From Rhodococcus pseudokoreensis (lineage in GTDB: Bacteria > Actinomycetota > Actinomycetes > Mycobacteriales > Mycobacteriaceae), in NCBI RefSeq assembly GCF_017068395.1, contig NZ_CP070619.1, positions 5,952,001 to 6,016,000 of the forward strand: DNA of 64,000 bases, written 5' to 3'. The notes under the pieces are model-generated. The model worked only from the letters and a program-made list of their open reading frames with translations, made no database searches and was not told where the DNA came from. Every line of letters starts with the position of its first letter. The stretch's first letter is position 1. The position numbers and the translations under genes were made by a program. Positions 20,227-30,069 of this stretch are shown one piece after another.

Positions 20227-20243
20227 TGTCCGAAGTCAGGACA
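20227..20243. promoter_or_regulatory. Operator TGTCC-N7-GGACA upstream of the aldehyde dehydrogenase
   Basis: TGTCC (20227-20231) and GGACA (20239-20243) with the same 7-base spacing and trailing GTT as the copy at 18390. It lies 63 bp before the aldehyde dehydrogenase start, a usual activator position. Confidence 0.65.
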
Positions 20244-20305
20244 GTTAGTGATATGGCAACCAGTGCACTATGAGCCACGTCACATTCACAACTTCGGAGG
20301 TTTTG

Positions 20306-21814
20306 ATGACAGCGACGATCGAACCCAGCCAAGCGGAACTCTTGCCGTCGGTACGGAACTTTCTGTCCGGCACCAAGCGATTCCTCGTCGGCGGGCAGTG
20401 GGTGGAATCGGCCGGCGGCGAGACGTTCGAGACCATCGACCCCGCCAACGGGCAGGTGCTGACCACCGTCGCACGCGGTGGCGCCGAGGACGTCGACCGC
20501 GCAGTCCGGGCCGCACGTACGGCATTCGACGAGGGCCCGTGGTCCACCATGAAGCCCAACGAGCGCGAACGCCTGATCTGGCGGGTCGGCGACATCCTCT
20601 CCGAGCGCGCCGAGGAATTCGGTCAGCTCGAGGCGCTGGACAACGGCAAGTCGGCGGGCATCGCCGCGGCGGTCGACGTCGCCTGGTCGGCCGACATCTT
20701 CCGCTACTTCGCGGGCTGGGCCACCAAGATCGAGGGCAGTACGGTCAACGTGAGCATGCCGTTCGTCCCCGGCGGCCAGTTTCACGCGTACACGCTGCGT
20801 GAGCCCGTCGGCGTCTGCGGACTGATCGTTCCCTGGAACTTCCCGCTGCTGATGGCCGCGTTCAAGCTGGCCCCCGCACTCGCGGCGGGCAACACAGTGA
20901 TCCTCAAGCCCGCGGAGCAGACCCCGCTCACCGCGCTCCTGCTCGGCGAGGTGTTCGAGGAGGCCGGCTTCCCGCCCGGCGTCGTCAACATCGTCACCGG
21001 CTACGGCGACGCCGGGGCCGCGCTGTCCGCTCACGACGACGTCGACAAGATCGCGTTCACCGGATCCACCGAGGTCGGGAAGAAGATCGTCGACGCCGCC
21101 CGAGGCAACCTGAAGAAGGTGTCGCTGGAACTCGGCGGCAAGAGCGCCAACGTGGTCTTCGCGGACGCGGACTTCGACGCCGCCGTCACCGGATCGCTCA
21201 ACGCCTGGCTGTTCAACCACGGCCAGTGCTGCGTCGCAGGCACCCGGATGTTCGTCGAGGACAGCATCTTCGACGACTTCACCGCCGCGGTCGCCGAGGC
21301 CGCGAGCCGGGTCAAGATCGGCCCCGGACTCGACCCCACCACCCAGCTCGGACCGCTCGTGTCGCAGGAACAGTTCGACAAGGTCACCGGCTACCTGGCC
21401 GCCGGACTCGCCGACGGCGCCCGCGCCCTCACCGGCGGAAAGCGCTGGGGCGACACCGGCTTCTACGTCGAGCCCACGGTGTTCGTCGACGTGAAGCCCG
21501 AATTCAGCATCGTCGAGGAAGAGATCTTCGGCCCGGTCGTCGCCGCGCTGCCGTTCAACGCGGAGGAGGGCGTCGCGAAGGCGGCGAACAGCAGCATCTA
21601 CGGCCTCGCCGCCGGAATCTGGACCAAGGACCTGTCCAAGGCGCACCTCACGGCCCGCCAGCTCAAGGCCGGTTCGGTGTGGATCAACCAGTACAACGGG
21701 TTCGACACCGCCATGCCGTTCGGTGGATACAAGCAGTCCGGGTGGGGGCGTGAACTCGGGGCCACCGCCATCGACCTCTACACCCAGACCAAAGCCGTCA
21801 ACATCGCACTCTGA
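20306..21814 (+). CDS. NAD(P)-dependent aldehyde dehydrogenase
   Basis: A 502-residue ALDH-superfamily enzyme. The catalytic Cys is in NHGQCCVAGTRM, the general-base Glu in SLELGGKSANVVF, and the substrate/cofactor segment VPWNFPLLM and GSTEVGKK are present. ATG 20306 follows CGGAGG at 5 bases; the earlier ATG at 20270 has no ribosome site. It is followed 23 bp later by an NDMA-type alcohol dehydrogenase, so together they oxidise an alcohol to a carboxylic acid. Expression is probably under the adjacent GAF/Fis regulator. Confidence 0.92.
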   Translation: MTATIEPSQAELLPSVRNFLSGTKRFLVGGQWVESAGGETFETIDPANGQVLTTVARGGAEDVDRAVRAARTAFDEGPWSTMKPNERERLIWRVGDILSERAEEFGQLEALDNGKSAGIAAAVDVAWSADIFRYFAGWATKIEGSTVNVSMPFVPGGQFHAYTLREPVGVCGLIVPWNFPLLMAAFKLAPALAAGNTVILKPAEQTPLTALLLGEVFEEAGFPPGVVNIVTGYGDAGAALSAHDDVDKIAFTGSTEVGKKIVDAARGNLKKVSLELGGKSANVVFADADFDAAVTGSLNAWLFNHGQCCVAGTRMFVEDSIFDDFTAAVAEAASRVKIGPGLDPTTQLGPLVSQEQFDKVTGYLAAGLADGARALTGGKRWGDTGFYVEPTVFVDVKPEFSIVEEEIFGPVVAALPFNAEEGVAKAANSSIYGLAAGIWTKDLSKAHLTARQLKAGSVWINQYNGFDTAMPFGGYKQSGWGRELGATAIDLYTQTKAVNIAL

Positions 21815-21837
21815 CCGTCACTCAACGAGGAGAAGAC

Positions 21838-22947
21838 ATGAAGACCAAAGCAGCCGTTCTGCTCGAAGCCGGCAAGCCGTTCGAGATCATGGAACTCGAA
21901 CTGGACGGTCCGGGCCCCGGCGAAGTACTCATCAAGTACGTCGCGGCGGGTCTGTGCCACTCGGACCTGCACCTCACCGACGGTGATCTGCCGCCGCGCT
22001 ACCCCATCGTCGGCGGACACGAGGGGTCGGGCATCATCGAGGAAGTCGGGCCCGGTGTCACCAAGGTGAAGCCCGGCGACCACGTGGTCTGCAGCTTCAT
22101 CCCGAACTGCGGCACGTGTCGCTACTGCGCCACCGGCCGCCAGAACTTGTGCGACATGGGTGCCACCATTCTCGAGGGTTCGATGCCCGACGGCTCGTTC
22201 CGATTCCACTCGGGTAAGCAGGATTTCGGTGCCATGTGCATGCTCGGCACGTTCGCGGAGCGGGCCACCATCTCCCAGCACTCGGTGGTGAAGGTGGACG
22301 ACTGGCTCCCGCTGGAGACCGCCGTCCTCGTCGGCTGCGGTGTGCCGTCCGGGTGGGGCACCGCGGTGTACGCCGGCGGAGTCCGCGCAGGTGACACCGT
22401 CGTCATCTACGGCATCGGCGGACTCGGCATCAACGCCGTGCAGGGCGCCGTCAGCGCCGGCGCCAAGTACGTGGTGGTCGTGGACCCGGTGGCGATGAAG
22501 CGGGAGGCCGCTTTGAAGTTCGGCGCCACCCACGCGTTCGCCGACGCCGCCGAGGCCGCCGCGAAGGTCAACGAGCTGACTTGGGGACAGGGCGCCGACC
22601 AGGCGCTGATCCTGGTCGGGACCGTCGACGAAGAGGTCGTGCAGAACGCGACCGCCGTCATCGGCAAGGGCGGCACCGTCGTCATCACCGGCCTCGCCGA
22701 CCCGGCCAAGCTCACCGTGCACGTGTCGGGCACCGACCTCACCCTGAACCAGAAGACGATCAAGGGCACGCTGTTCGGTTCGGCCAACCCGCAGTACGAC
22801 ATCGTCCGCCTGCTGCGGCTGTACGACGCGGGTCAGCTCAAGCTCGACGAGCTGATCACCACCAAGTACACGCTCGAGCAGGTGAACGAGGGCTACCAGG
22901 ATCTGCGGGACGGAAAGAACATCCGCGGCGTGATCGTCCACGCGTAG
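21838..22947 (+). CDS. NDMA-dependent (mycofactocin-type) zinc alcohol dehydrogenase
   Basis: A 369-residue medium-chain dehydrogenase. Zinc ligands appear in [16 protein letters not shown] and the structural cluster [15 protein letters not shown]; the nucleotide fold motif is [10 protein letters not shown]. Length and sequence style ([17 protein letters not shown]) match the NDMA-dependent group, in which NAD is not released and a dedicated carrier (mycofactocin) is thought to re-oxidise it. AGGAG precedes the ATG. It is coupled in one operon with the aldehyde dehydrogenase. Confidence 0.88.
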   Translation: MKTKAAVLLEAGKPFEIMELELDGPGPGEVLIKYVAAGLCHSDLHLTDGDLPPRYPIVGGHEGSGIIEEVGPGVTKVKPGDHVVCSFIPNCGTCRYCATGRQNLCDMGATILEGSMPDGSFRFHSGKQDFGAMCMLGTFAERATISQHSVVKVDDWLPLETAVLVGCGVPSGWGTAVYAGGVRAGDTVVIYGIGGLGINAVQGAVSAGAKYVVVVDPVAMKREAALKFGATHAFADAAEAAAKVNELTWGQGADQALILVGTVDEEVVQNATAVIGKGGTVVITGLADPAKLTVHVSGTDLTLNQKTIKGTLFGSANPQYDIVRLLRLYDAGQLKLDELITTKYTLEQVNEGYQDLRDGKNIRGVIVHA

Positions 22948-22957
22948 GCGGCTTCGC

Positions 22958-23007
22958 CACCCGTGCGCGGCAAACGAGTCCAGAGACTCGTTACCCGCGC
23001 ACGGGTG
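22958..23007. terminator. Bidirectional hairpin between convergent genes
   Basis: Arms 22958-22980 and 22985-23007 pair with one internal 3-base mismatch around a CAGA loop. The right arm includes the stop of the leftward luciferase-like gene. The arm core GTGCGCGGCAAACGAGTC resembles that of the hairpin at 17152. Confidence 0.7.
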
Positions 23008-23998
23008 CGGAGTGCCACACGTCGGCGAGCGAGTCGTACGTCTTCAGCCAGGACTCGGTGTTCTCGGCGTGGGAGGCGACGATCAGTTCGTCGGCCTGTG
23101 CGTGCTCGGCGAACTCGTCGAGGTACGTCTTGACCTCGGTGGGTGTGCCGACCGCCGAGTACCGCACCATCTGCGCGACCTGCTGACCCGCCGGCGACGT
23201 CATGATGAGGTCGACCTCCTCGGGGGTGAACTTCTGGCCGCGTCCGACCATCTGCACCACCCGTCGCCGCAGCGAGGCCTCGAACTGCCGGTGCGCGTCC
23301 TCGGTGGTGTCGGCGGCGATGGCGTTGACGCCGGCGATCACGTACGGCTCGGACAGTTCCTCGGACGGTTCGAACCGCTCCCGGTACAGGGTGACGGCGT
23401 CGACGAGCGAGTCGGGGGAGAAGTGGGACGCGTTGGCGTAGGGCAGGCCGAATTTCGCGGCGAGCTGCGCGCCGAACAGCGAGGATCCGAGGATGTACAG
23501 GGGAACATCGGTCCCCTTACCGGGGATCGCGTCGACGCCGGGCACCCGCGACACGCCTTTGAGGTACGCCTGGAGTTCCAGCACGTCCTGCGGGAACCGG
23601 TCCGCGGAGGCCGCATCGCGGCGCAGCGCGTACATCGTCTTCTGGTCGCTGCCGGGGGCGCGGCCGAGGCCGAGGTCGATGCGGCCGGGGTGCAGGGTCG
23701 CGAGGGTGCCGAACTGCTCGGCGATCGTCAGCGGCGCGTGGTTGGGCAGCATGATGCCGCCCGCACCGAGCCGGATGTTCCGGGTGTGCGCGGCGACGTG
23801 CGCGATGAGGACGCTCGTCGCCGAGGATCCGATCGACGGCATGTTGTGGTGCTCCGCGTACCAGATGCGGCGGTACCCGCGGGTCTCCGCGAGTTGCGCC
23901 AGTTTCACGCTCGCATCGAAACTGTCCCGCGCCGTGTCGCCCTCGCGGATGTAGGCCAGATCCAGAATCGACAGAACAGCACTCACGGGCTTCTTCAC
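22991..23998 (-). CDS. LLM-class flavin-dependent oxidoreductase (MsnO8-like)
   Basis: A 335-residue luciferase-like monooxygenase-fold protein. Typical segments are [39 protein letters not shown] and [11 protein letters not shown]. It is expected to use FMN or F420; the substrate is unknown. The GTG at 23998 leaves little room for a ribosome site; the GTG at 23986, giving VSAVLSILD, is an equally good start. It converges on the alcohol dehydrogenase and shares the hairpin with it. Confidence 0.87.
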   Translation of the reverse strand: MKKPVSAVLSILDLAYIREGDTARDSFDASVKLAQLAETRGYRRIWYAEHHNMPSIGSSATSVLIAHVAAHTRNIRLGAGGIMLPNHAPLTIAEQFGTLATLHPGRIDLGLGRAPGSDQKTMYALRRDAASADRFPQDVLELQAYLKGVSRVPGVDAIPGKGTDVPLYILGSSLFGAQLAAKFGLPYANASHFSPDSLVDAVTLYRERFEPSEELSEPYVIAGVNAIAADTTEDAHRQFEASLRRRVVQMVGRGQKFTPEEVDLIMTSPAGQQVAQMVRYSAVGTPTEVKTYLDEFAEHAQADELIVASHAENTESWLKTYDSLADVWHSAPVRG

Positions 23999-24029
23999 CT
24001 TTCGTCACCGAGGTGCGAGAGGTTAGCCT

Positions 24030-24069
24030 CGCGCACTACCTCCGGGTACAACCGCGGAGGTAGTGCGCG
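24030..24069 (-). terminator. Hairpin terminator between the two luciferase-like genes
   Basis: A perfect 15-bp stem (24030-24044 with 24055-24069) and a 10-base loop lie just downstream of the gene at 24085 on the minus strand. It indicates that the two luciferase-like genes are separate transcription units. Confidence 0.7.
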
Positions 24070-24084
24070 TATTCCTGGCCGGTG

Positions 24085-25068
24085 TCAGGCCTCGACGAGT
24101 GGTCGCAACGTGCGGCCGGTGAGTTCGACGATGCCGGGTTCGTGCCCGTTGGCGACGAGATTGAGGACGACGCCGTCGATTCCCGGATCGAGGACCCGGG
24201 TCTTCAGCTGCTCGGCCACCTCGTCGGGGGCGCCGCAGAACTGCCGGTCGGTGGCGGCGGCGCGTTCCTCGTCCGACGCCTTCGACAGGTCGACGCCTCG
24301 CGCGAGCAGGAACTCGTGCTGGAGTTGCCGGGCGCGGTCGCCGTCCTCGTCGATGATGACGAAGGCCAGGTAGCTGGTCTCCAGCGTGGACCGATCGCGG
24401 CCGATCTCCGAACACCGCGCGTCGAGGGCCTCGAGTTTGCGCGGCAACTCGCTCGCGTTGCAGATGATGTTCAGGTGATCGGCGAACCGGGCGGCGAGAC
24501 CGAACGTCTTCTTCTCCCCGCCACCACCGAGCATGATCGGCAGGTCGTCGCGGATCCGCGGTTCGTTGATCGCGTTCTCGACGTGATACCACTTGCCGTC
24601 GAACGTCGGGCGCTGACCGTGCAGCATCGGCGCGATGATCTGCAGCGCCTCGTCGAGCCGTTCGAACCGGTCGGTGAACGTACCGAACTCGTAGCCGAAC
24701 TGCTGGTGCTCGAGTTCGAACCAGCCGGCCCCGATCCCGAGGACGGCGCGTCCCCCGCTGGCGACGTCGAGGGTGGTCACCGACTTGGCGAGCATCGGCG
24801 GGTTCCGGTACGTGTTGCCGGTGACGAGGGCGGACAGCTGAATGTTCTCGGTGGCCGTGGCGAGGGCGCCGAGGGCGGTGTACGCCTCGAGCATCGGTTC
24901 GTCGGGCTCACCGAGGCCCGGCAGCTGATAGAAGTGGTCCATCACGAATGCGGTGTCGAATCCCGCGGATTCGGCCTCACGGGCCTGTGCGATGACGGTC
25001 GGGAACAGGTCCGCGACGGGGGTGGAGTAACTGAAATTCGGCATCTGATATCCAAGGCGAATAGTCAC
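24085..25068 (-). CDS. LLM-class F420-dependent oxidoreductase
   Basis: A 327-residue luciferase-like protein of the actinobacterial F420-dependent group. Segments include TAFVMDHFYQLPGLG, GALATATENIQLSALVTGNTYRNP, VLGIGAGWFELEHQQFGYEFG and PIMLGGGGEKKT. Cofactor F420 is inferred from family; the substrate is unknown. The GTG at 25068 is the family start; ATG at 25044 (MPNFSYST) is an alternative. It is divergent from the truncated NRPS gene. Confidence 0.85.
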   Translation of the reverse strand: MTIRLGYQMPNFSYSTPVADLFPTVIAQAREAESAGFDTAFVMDHFYQLPGLGEPDEPMLEAYTALGALATATENIQLSALVTGNTYRNPPMLAKSVTTLDVASGGRAVLGIGAGWFELEHQQFGYEFGTFTDRFERLDEALQIIAPMLHGQRPTFDGKWYHVENAINEPRIRDDLPIMLGGGGEKKTFGLAARFADHLNIICNASELPRKLEALDARCSEIGRDRSTLETSYLAFVIIDEDGDRARQLQHEFLLARGVDLSKASDEERAAATDRQFCGAPDEVAEQLKTRVLDPGIDGVVLNLVANGHEPGIVELTGRTLRPLVEA

Positions 25069-25267
25069 CCGATCGACGCTACTCGGATGACGGCCGGGGC
25101 ACCTCTTTTATTTCGGGGGTGGGAAGTGACCACCCTGGGGTCCCTGGCGCACCGCCTTGGGGTGATGCACCCTGACGGTAGTGCCGTATCCGTCGCCGAT
25201 CCGCCATCCGCGACAACCTGCGCGGTGGGGAGGCGGACCAGGCAGAGCACAGCCCGAGGGGGGCCAA

Positions 25268-27895
25268 ATGAACACGTATCTCGATTCGCAGCAAACCGGC
25301 GGCACGGCATGCGCCTGCCCGGAGCGACCCACACCCGTCCGGCGGCACGTAGCCGAACGTCCGCTCGCGCAGCCGACGCGTTCGACCGTCGGCGCCTTTC
25401 CGCTGACCGCGGCCCAGCGGTCCATCTGGTTCGCGCAACAGCTCACGCCCGAGGTCCCGTACGTCATCGCCCATTACGTCGAGCTGAACGGGCCGGTCGA
25501 ACTGGGTGCCCTCCGCGACGCCACCCGTCGCGCGAATCGCGAATTCGGCTGGGCATCGGTGCGGCTCGTGGACATCGACGGACAGCCGCATCAGGTCGTG
25601 GATCCGGCCGCCGGCGATCGGGTACCCGCCACCGACCTCCGCGGCGAGGACGATCCCGTCGACGCCGCCCACCGCTGGATGCGGAACGACCGGACCGCAC
25701 GCACCGACATGTACGACGGTCCGCTCCTGGTCTCGCACATTCTCCGGCTGGGCGACGACCACTACTACTGGTATTCCCGCGCCCACCACATCGTGTCGGA
25801 CGGGTACGCCGCGATGATGCTGATGAGCCGCACGGCCGAACTGTACGTCGCCGCCGTCGAGGGCAGGGAACCCCCGGATTGCCGGATCGAGGGACCGGAA
25901 CGTCTCGTGCGGGAAGACGAGGCCTACCGCGCCTCCACCCGGTTCGCCCGCGACCGCGACTATTGGCGCGAACAGGGCAGCGGCCCGGCGTCGGTCCTCA
26001 GCCTGAGCGGCCGCGCGGCGCGACCGGAAGTCGACGCCCGGACGGCGACCGGGCACACCCCTGCGAGCGGCAACACAAGGAATCCGACGGCCGTGACCGT
26101 CGCCGCCTTCGCGTCCTATCTCGCCAGGATGACCGGTGCCGAAGACGTGGTCCTGTCCCTGCCCGTGTCGGCGCGGACGACGGCCTGCCTCAGGCATGCC
26201 GGCGGCTCGGTGTCCAATGTTATCCCGTTGCGGCTGAACGGAATCGGCTCCGCGACCGTGAGCCGTGCGGTCGGCACCGCGGAGGCGTGTTTGACGGCGG
26301 CACTGCGCCGTCAACGCTACCGCCGCGAGGACATCGGCCGCGACCTCGCCTCGGGTGGGGTCGAACTCCTGCATTTCGGGCCGGTGGTCAACGTCATGAT
26401 GTTCTCGAAGGAGATCACGCTGGGCGCCGTGCAGGGGACGGTCCGGGTACTCACCACCGGTCCCGTCGCGGACCTCGCCGTCAACATCTATCCGGGGTCC
26501 GAAGGAGCCGCCGCCCGCATCGATTTCGAGGGAAACCCGGCACTGTACGACGACGCCGAACTGACCGGGCACCACGCGCGTTTCCTCACGTTCCTCCAAA
26601 GCTTCACCGCATCGGCCGAGTCGGATACGTCGGTTGCCGACCTCGACGTCTTCTTCGCGGGCGAACGTGCGGAATTCGCTCCCGCGCATGGTCTTCCGGA
26701 TGCGGACCCCGTCACCCTCGACCGTCTGCTGACGGGAACCGTCGCGAATGACCCGGCGGCGATCGCGATCACCGACCGGGGGCGCGCACTGTCCTACGGC
26801 GACCTGGACCGGCTCGCCACCCGGCTGGCGCGCCTCCTGACAGGTCGGGGCATCGGGCCCGAGGACGTCGTCGCGGTCTCCGTCCCACGGTCGATCGAGT
26901 CGGTGCTGGCGCTGTGGGCGGTCGCGAAGGCCGGCGCGGCCTATGTTCCGATCGATCCCTCACATCCGCACGCTCGCATCGCGTACACCCTCGGCGATTG
27001 CGGCGCGACGGTCGGGCTGACCGTCCGCTCGGAGCGCGCCCGGCTGCCCGGCGACATCGCATGGCTGACCGCCGATGTCGACGAACTCGACAATCTCTGT
27101 CGGAGTGACCCTTCCGAAATCCCGGCCGTCGTGGAACGCACACGCCCCCTGCTCGTGGACCATCCCGCGTATCTGATCTACACGTCCGGCTCCACCGGAA
27201 CACCGAAGGGGGTCGTCGTCACCCATCGGGGTCTCGCCAACCTGGCCCAGGAGATCCGGGACAAGTATGCGGTGTCCGCGCGCTCGCGGATCCTGCACTT
27301 CGCCTCACCGAGTTTCGACACAGCGCTGGTCGAAGTACTCGCGGCCTGTATCGGCGGCGCGACGCTCGTCGTGACCCCGCCCGGCGTGTTCGGCGGTGAC
27401 GAGCTGTTGCGACTGCTGCGCGACGAACACGTCACCCACCTCCTGACGACGCCGTCCGCGCTGGCCGCGATCGACTCCGGCGCGACGAACGACCTGGAGT
27501 TGGTGCTGGTCGGAGGGGAAGCGTGCCCGCAGGAGGTGGTGCGGCGGTGGGCAGGCAGGCAGGACATGCGCAACGCGTACGGTCCGACGGAGACGACGTG
27601 CAGCGTCACCCTCACCGATCCGATCTCCCCGGACGAGCGAATGACGATCGGCTCCCTCATGCGCGGCGTGGACGCGGTGGTTCTCGATCACCGCCTGCGT
27701 CCGCTGCCTCGCGGAGGATTGGGCGGTAGGTGGTATCGGTGTCGCGGTCGGGCGACACGATCATCGGTCAGAAGTCCGACTCCGCGTCCTGGCTGCCGCC
27801 GAGCAAGGGCAACCGCTGCACCTACGTCTCCCGGCAGATCGACGTCAAGGCCCTCTACAGCCTGTGGGTCACCCAGGTCGAGAAGGACGCGATGA
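25268..27895 (+). pseudogene. Non-ribosomal peptide synthetase, condensation plus truncated adenylation domain
   Basis: ATG 25268 follows GAGGGGGG. Residues about 45-470 form a condensation domain with the HHxxxDG motif (RAHHIVSDGYA); an adenylation domain starts near 500 with YTSGSTGTPKGVV and reaches NAYGPTETTCS. Homology ends abruptly near 27720, just after VVLDHRLRPLPRGG. The remaining frame to 27895 is Arg/Ser/Pro-rich and is the wrong frame of a nuclease fragment. No thiolation or release domain is left, so no product can be made. A deletion or insertion joined it to foreign DNA here. Confidence 0.85.
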
Positions 27896-27918
27896 TCCGG
27901 GTCCTGCAGTCCTGCTGA
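27730..27918 (+). pseudogene. 3' fragment of a DUF1524/HNH-type secreted nuclease
   Basis: The frame ending at 27918 reads SDSASWLPPSKGNRC, then TYVSRQIDVKALYSLWVTQ and EKDAMIRVLQSC, matching the C-terminal end of actinobacterial DUF1524 (GmrSD-like C-terminal) proteins. Only about 50 residues remain; the N-terminus and His-containing core are missing. It abuts the broken NRPS gene, so both were cut by the same event. Confidence 0.6.
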
Positions 27919-28667
27919 CCGGGTACGGCGCAGGGAAGGGATTGCGGCGAACCTCGGCGGGCGTGGCGTCGTGGCGCTACAACGTCAGAGCGCCACGGCG
28001 TTCACATTCGACGGGCTCTGGATCCTGCAGGGCGGGATGAGTGGGGCGTTCCGGCCCGTCGATCAGCGGATCATGAACGTCATACTCGCGGAATTATGCT
28101 CAGCCGCAGTGGTTCTCGAATCGTCGAGTTCAACGTCCCGCACTGTCCCATCCGACGATGTAGCCGACCGTGTAGGTGCTCACCGGTGATCCCATCGGAC
28201 GAGATCGAGTGACGTCATCCTCCCCGCCCGGAGCACGGCTCCGCCGGAATTTCCCGATCCCACCAGAATCCCGACTCATTACCGCAGCGAAACCGCCAGC
28301 CCGCAGGTGTGACCTGCCGGTCGGGCAGACGCGCGGCGGGGCCGGTGATCCCCCGCCGGTACCACCGTGCAGCCGCGTCTGCGCGATGCCAGTGGATCGT
28401 CGGCGTTGCCCTCCGTCCGTTCAGATTGCACGGGACGGGGATTGGTGGTTGGAACTGGCTCCGGCACATGGGGGTTAGTCGCTTCGAGTCGAAACGTCTT
28501 TCGCGGTGTTCGTCGTGCTCGTCCGTTGCCGGTGCCCAGTGCGCGAGCGGCGAGAGAGGAACACTTCTCCGCGGCGTGGTGGTCTGATTCAGTTGTTCGC
28601 CGGGGTTGCTGAAAGCCACTGGGGTCGGCACGGTCACCACGCTGACCCCACCTTCCTGACAGGCCGC
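27919..28667. other. Gene-poor scar region
   Basis: About 750 bases. Short open frames exist on both strands (27971-28189 plus; 28215-28640 minus) but none shows recognisable motifs, a ribosome site or stable codon bias. A near-repeat CCCATCCGAC/CCCATCGGAC occurs at 28146 and 28191. I see no transposase remnant that I can name. Confidence 0.5.
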
Positions 28668-29549
28668 TCAGATGTTCGACGAGTCTGGTGGGAATCTGCC
28701 CGGTGGTAGGGATGATGCGGTGGGGCCGGGTGTGGTCGGGCAGGCGAGTCCGAGGGTGTATGCGGTCATCGACAGGGATCCGTATGCGTAGGCGTCGACC
28801 AGGATGTCGACGTCGGGGTGCGCGGTCTCGCCTGCGAGGCCCGCCAGGTAGAGGGCCGGTATGAAATGATCCGGGGTGGGCACGGCCTTGGTGAAGTCAG
28901 GGTGGGCGTCGAGTGCTGCGAATTCGGTGGGGTTGGTGAGCATGGTGGCTTTGGCGTCGTCGTTGAAGCGCTGGGCCCAGTCGTATCCGTCGTCGGCGAG
29001 TCGCCAGTTCATGCTCCGCAGGTTGTGTACGACGTTGCCGCTGGCCACGACGAGCACACCCCGCTCCCGTAGTGGGGCCAGTGTGGCGCCGAGCTCGAGG
29101 TGGTAGTCGAGGGGTTTGTCGGCGTTGATGCTCAGTTGCACGACGGGGATGGTGGCGTCGGGGAAGGCGTGCACGAGCACGGACCAAGTGCCGTGGTCGA
29201 TGCCCCAGCTGTCGATGTCGGCGCCGACCCAGGTGGGGTGGACGGTGTCGCTGATTTCGGTGGCCAGTTCGGGCAGTCCGGGTGCCGGGTATTGCACGTC
29301 GAACAGCTCGTCGGGAAAGCCGTAGAAGTCGTGAATGGTGCGCGGGCGTGGCATGGCGGTGACGGCGGTCGCGTTGATGTACCAGTGGGCGCTGACGACG
29401 AGGATTGCGCGGGGGCGGGGTACCGCATTTCCGAAGGCCTTCCAGGCCGAGGTGTAGCGGTTGACATCGAGCGCGTTCATCGGGTTGCCGTGGCCGTTGA
29501 ACGCGGCCGGCATGACGGATGTCGATCCGGTGGTGGTTTCTGCACTCAC
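28668..29549 (-). CDS. DODA-type extradiol dioxygenase (4,5-DOPA dioxygenase/LigB-like)
   Basis: A 293-residue class III extradiol ring-cleavage fold enzyme. Metal-binding or acid/base histidines are visible in FNGHGNPMNAL, VVSAHWYINAT, WGIDHGTWSVL and SGNVVHNLRSM, as in the YgiD/LigB group. It should use a divalent metal to open a catecholic ring meta. The GTG at 29549 is preceded by GAGGAAGG. Upstream lies a remnant of a Fis-type regulator, suggesting a once regulated unit. No other ring-cleavage pathway genes are adjacent, so the substrate is open. Confidence 0.85.
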   Translation of the reverse strand: MSAETTTGSTSVMPAAFNGHGNPMNALDVNRYTSAWKAFGNAVPRPRAILVVSAHWYINATAVTAMPRPRTIHDFYGFPDELFDVQYPAPGLPELATEISDTVHPTWVGADIDSWGIDHGTWSVLVHAFPDATIPVVQLSINADKPLDYHLELGATLAPLRERGVLVVASGNVVHNLRSMNWRLADDGYDWAQRFNDDAKATMLTNPTEFAALDAHPDFTKAVPTPDHFIPALYLAGLAGETAHPDVDILVDAYAYGSLSMTAYTLGLACPTTPGPTASSLPPGRFPPDSSNI

Positions 29550-29700
29550 GATCGTGGCCTTCCTCGTTGCACACCCGTGCACACGGTAATGGTGGCACAG
29601 GCAGAACAAGAAGATTGCGCTGTTCAGGTACTTCGACCGGCGAGGCTCCGCGAAGGCCATTGTCTCGCGGTGGGCGACTTGGTGGCCGCCGGCGAAACGT

Positions 29701-30069
29701 TTATGTGTCGCATGTGTCCGCTTGTCCGATTCCAAGCGCCCGCATCTTGCGGTAGAGCGTCGACCGCGCGATGCCCAGACGATCGGTTGTGCGCTTCTTG
29801 TTTCCGGCGCTCACGGAGAGGGCGTCGAGGATCGTTTCACGCTCGGCGCGTTTGAGCGCAGCCGGCTCGCGGTCGGCACTGGGGGCACGGCACTCGTACG
29901 GGAGGTGCTGCAGCGCGAGGTTGACACCGTTGGCCCGCACGGCAGCCGAGGTCAGCACCATGTGTAGCTCCCGGAGATTGCCGGGCCGGGCGAGTGCCAT
30001 GAACGCCTGCAGGGTCGATGGGAGCATTCGCTGCCGTAGCGTGGGCTGGCGGTCGAGGAGGAACGGCAC
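29701..30069 (-). pseudogene. C-terminal remnant of an AcoR-like Fis-family regulator
   Basis: About 122 residues keep the end of the AAA+ region (PFLLDRQPTLRQ, FMALARPGNLRELHMVLT) and the Fis helix-turn-helix (GNKKRTTDRLGIARSTLYRK). The GAF sensor and P-loop parts are gone; upstream sequence is unrelated. As a free DNA-binding piece it might still occupy an operator, but a pseudogene is most likely. It is similar in type to the intact regulator at 18519. Confidence 0.75.

Noticed and set aside
24082..26751. An 889-codon plus-strand open frame across the F420 gene and the NRPS start
   Set aside because: It is antisense to the luciferase-like gene and out of frame with the condensation domain; composition is typical of a shadow.
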